A stretch of 10,762 nt of DNA from Klebsiella pneumoniae. GTDB lineage: Bacteria > Bacteroidota > Bacteroidia > Flavobacteriales > Flavobacteriaceae. The stretch's first letter is position 1, and the number at the start of each line of letters is the position of its first letter. This document shows, piece by piece, positions 8,971 through 10,762 of the stretch. A model generated the notes under the pieces. The model ran no database searches. It was not told where the DNA came from and was given only the letters and a program-made list of their open reading frames with translations. The stretch spans positions 1 through 10,762 of the forward strand of contig CALPPA020000044.1 in assembly GCA_943325355.2 (NCBI GenBank), read 5' to 3'. A program made the translations under genes and the position numbers.

Positions 8971-8992
8971 CTTATAAAAACATTCGACCATA

Positions 8993-9037
8993 GCGCTCCG
9001 CAATTCCGAAATCTCAGAATTGATGAGCGCAATTTTT
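8993..9037 (+). terminator. Terminator after the LRR gene
   Basis: GCGCTC (8993-8998) pairs with GAGCGC (9025-9030) and CAATTC (9001-9006) with GAATTG (9017-9022). A 2x2 internal loop separates the helices, the apical loop is 10 nt, and AATTTTT follows. It starts 23 nt after the LRR stop codon and separates that gene from uvrB. Confidence 0.82.
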
Positions 9038-9073
9038 AAATTTCCCTAAACTCTTTTTTCAGGATTTCCTTTG

Positions 9074-9081
9074 TAACTTTG
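9074..9081 (+). promoter_or_regulatory. Promoter -7 box of uvrB (TAnnTTTG)
   Basis: TAACTTTG matches the Bacteroidota -7 consensus exactly and ends 19 nt before the ATG at 9101, implying a leader of about 12 nt. No clear TTG -33 box is seen at the expected distance, only a T-rich stretch. I see no LexA-type palindrome nearby. Confidence 0.6.
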
Positions 9082-9100
9082 CCAATCTGAACAATAGTAA

Positions 9101-10762
9101 ATGAAATTCCAAGTCATATCCGATTATCAGCCCAAAGGCGACCAACCTCAAGCTATTGAAAAACTAACTCAAGGCATTGAAGCTGGCGAACGTTATCAAA
9201 CTTTATTGGGTGTAACGGGTTCTGGAAAGACTTTTACAGTTGCCAATGTTATTGAGGATGTGCAGAAACCTACCTTGATTTTGGCACACAACAAAACTTT
9301 GGCTGCGCAATTATACTCAGAGTTCAAGCAATTTTTTCCTAATAATGCTGTTGAATATTTCGTTTCCTATTACGATTATTACCAACCCGAAGCTTTTATG
9401 CCCGTTTCTGGAGTCTTTATCGAAAAGGATTTATCCATCAACGAAGAGTTAGAAAAAATGCGTTTGAGTACCACTTCTTCCCTACTTTCTGGAAGGAGAG
9501 ATATTATAGTCGTAGCATCGGTTTCTTGTATTTATGGTATTGGAAATCCGGTAGAATTTCAGAAAAATGTGATTGCTATTGAAAAAAACCAAATCATATC
9601 TCGCACCAAATTATTACACAGTCTCGTGCAAAGTTTATACTCTAGAACCGAGGCTGAATTTACTCCAGGAAATTTTAGAATAAAAGGAGACACACTCGAA
9701 GTGTATCCCAGTTATGCCGATGATGCCTACCGAATTCATTTTTTTGGCGATGAAATCGAAGAAATCGAAAGTTTTGACATCAAAACATCTAAAGTCATCG
9801 AGCGAATGGAACAACTCACGATTTATCCAGCAAATATGTTCGTGACTTCGCCCGATGTGTTGCAAAATGCGATTTGGGAAATCCAACAAGATTTAGTCAA
9901 ACAAGTCGATTATTTCAAGGAAATTGGCAAACATCTCGAAGCTAAAAGACTCGAGGAACGAACCAATTTCGATTTGGAAATGATTCGCGAACTGGGTTAT
10001 TGCTCCGGAATTGAGAACTATTCCCGCTATCTTGACGGACGAGAAGCTGGCACAAGACCTTTTTGTTTATTGGATTATTTTCCAAAAGATTATTTAATGG
10101 TTGTTGACGAAAGTCACGTAACACTTTCGCAAGTTCACGCAATGTATGGTGGTGATAGAAGCCGAAAAGAAAACTTGGTGGAATATGGATTTAGACTTCC
10201 TGCAGCAATGGACAATCGCCCTTTGAAATTTGAGGAATTTGAAGCGATGCAAAACCAGGTCATTTATGTCTCAGCAACGCCCGCAGATTATGAATTGCAA
10301 AAATGTGATGGAGTTTATATAGAACAAGTCATTCGACCAACAGGATTATTGGACCCGATTATTGAAATTCGTCCAAGTTTGAATCAAATTGATGATTTGA
10401 TAGAAGAAATTCAGGCGAGAGCCGAAATAGACGAACGAGTTTTAGTTACTACTTTAACCAAAAGAATGGCGGAAGAATTAGCAAAATATCTCGACAAGGT
10501 GAATATTCGTTGTCGTTATATCCATTCGGATGTGGATACTTTAGAGCGTATCGAAATAATGCAGGATTTACGAAAAGGATTGTTCGATGTTTTGATTGGT
10601 GTGAATTTATTACGTGAAGGACTTGATTTACCCGAAGTTTCACTAGTTGCGATTCTTGATGCTGATAAAGAAGGATTTTTGAGAAGCCATCGTTCGCTTA
10701 CCCAAACTATCGGTCGTGCAGCAAGAAACCTCAACGGAAAAGCGATTATGTATGCTGATAAA
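9101..10762 (+). CDS. uvrB: Excinuclease ABC subunit UvrB, 3' end cut by the window
   Basis: UvrB is the damage-verifying helicase-like subunit of nucleotide excision repair. It is loaded by UvrA and then recruits UvrC for the dual incision. The reading frame is open from the ATG to the window edge, 554 codons without a stop; full-length UvrB is about 660-670 residues, so roughly 110 C-terminal residues, including the UVR motif that contacts UvrC, lie outside. Visible features are the N-terminal [17 protein letters not shown], the Walker A GVTGSGKT (37-44), and the aromatic beta-hairpin [16 protein letters not shown] (86-101) that clamps DNA. The DESH Walker B box is at 336-339, VSATP follows, and helicase motif [11 protein letters not shown] is at 535-543. 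It has its own -7 box and follows a terminator, so it starts a new transcription unit. No frameshift or missing key residue was seen. Confidence 0.98.
   Translation, partial: MKFQVISDYQPKGDQPQAIEKLTQGIEAGERYQTLLGVTGSGKTFTVANVIEDVQKPTLILAHNKTLAAQLYSEFKQFFPNNAVEYFVSYYDYYQPEAFMPVSGVFIEKDLSINEELEKMRLSTTSSLLSGRRDIIVVASVSCIYGIGNPVEFQKNVIAIEKNQIISRTKLLHSLVQSLYSRTEAEFTPGNFRIKGDTLEVYPSYADDAYRIHFFGDEIEEIESFDIKTSKVIERMEQLTIYPANMFVTSPDVLQNAIWEIQQDLVKQVDYFKEIGKHLEAKRLEERTNFDLEMIRELGYCSGIENYSRYLDGREAGTRPFCLLDYFPKDYLMVVDESHVTLSQVHAMYGGDRSRKENLVEYGFRLPAAMDNRPLKFEEFEAMQNQVIYVSATPADYELQKCDGVYIEQVIRPTGLLDPIIEIRPSLNQIDDLIEEIQARAEIDERVLVTTLTKRMAEELAKYLDKVNIRCRYIHSDVDTLERIEIMQDLRKGLFDVLIGVNLLREGLDLPEVSLVAILDADKEGFLRSHRSLTQTIGRAARNLNGKAIMYADK

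Noticed and set aside
9635..10734. Several minus-strand open frames inside uvrB
   Set aside because: All lie opposite the intact uvrB reading frame and show no recognisable protein features.

Overview
The window looks like a piece of a Flavobacterium-type chromosome (Bacteroidota, Flavobacteriia). This rests on the AT-rich sequence, promoter -7 boxes of the Bacteroidota form TAnnTTTG, start codons with no Shine-Dalgarno sequence, and a TonB-dependent receptor paired with a DUF4249 lipoprotein. The genus is inferred; no search was run. All eight genes lie on the + strand, but most form separate transcription units with their own promoter and/or terminator.

Layout. 1-483: rplS (ribosomal protein bL19) with a -7 box at the very start of the window, a foldable 5' leader and a perfect hairpin terminator. 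680-2998: icd, a monomeric NADP-dependent isocitrate dehydrogenase of 740 residues, with its own promoter and terminator. 3077-6305: a two-gene operon with a 4-nt gap, encoding an outer-membrane TonB-dependent receptor and a DUF4249 lipoprotein, probably an uptake pair for an unknown substrate. 6306-6549: a gene-free stretch holding a hairpin-bounded structured element, then two arrays of 7-nt tandem units that are roughly inverted relative to each other. It probably belongs to a dispersed intergenic repeat family. 6553-7215: thiamine pyrophosphokinase. 7307-8251: rlmF (23S rRNA m6A1618 methyltransferase). 8320-8970: a small secreted leucine-rich-repeat protein that starts at TTG. 8993-9037: terminator. 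9101 to the end: uvrB, cut by the window edge after 554 codons.

The genes are mostly housekeeping: translation (bL19, RlmF), central metabolism (Icd), cofactor supply (TPK) and DNA repair (UvrB). The receptor/lipoprotein operon and the LRR protein are envelope functions. I see no defence system, prophage, CRISPR array, tRNA, rRNA or transposase. The observations most worth checking are non-coding: the bL19 leader, the composite repeat at 6306-6549, and the inverted repeat that brackets the promoter of the LRR gene. I found no convincing new multi-gene system.
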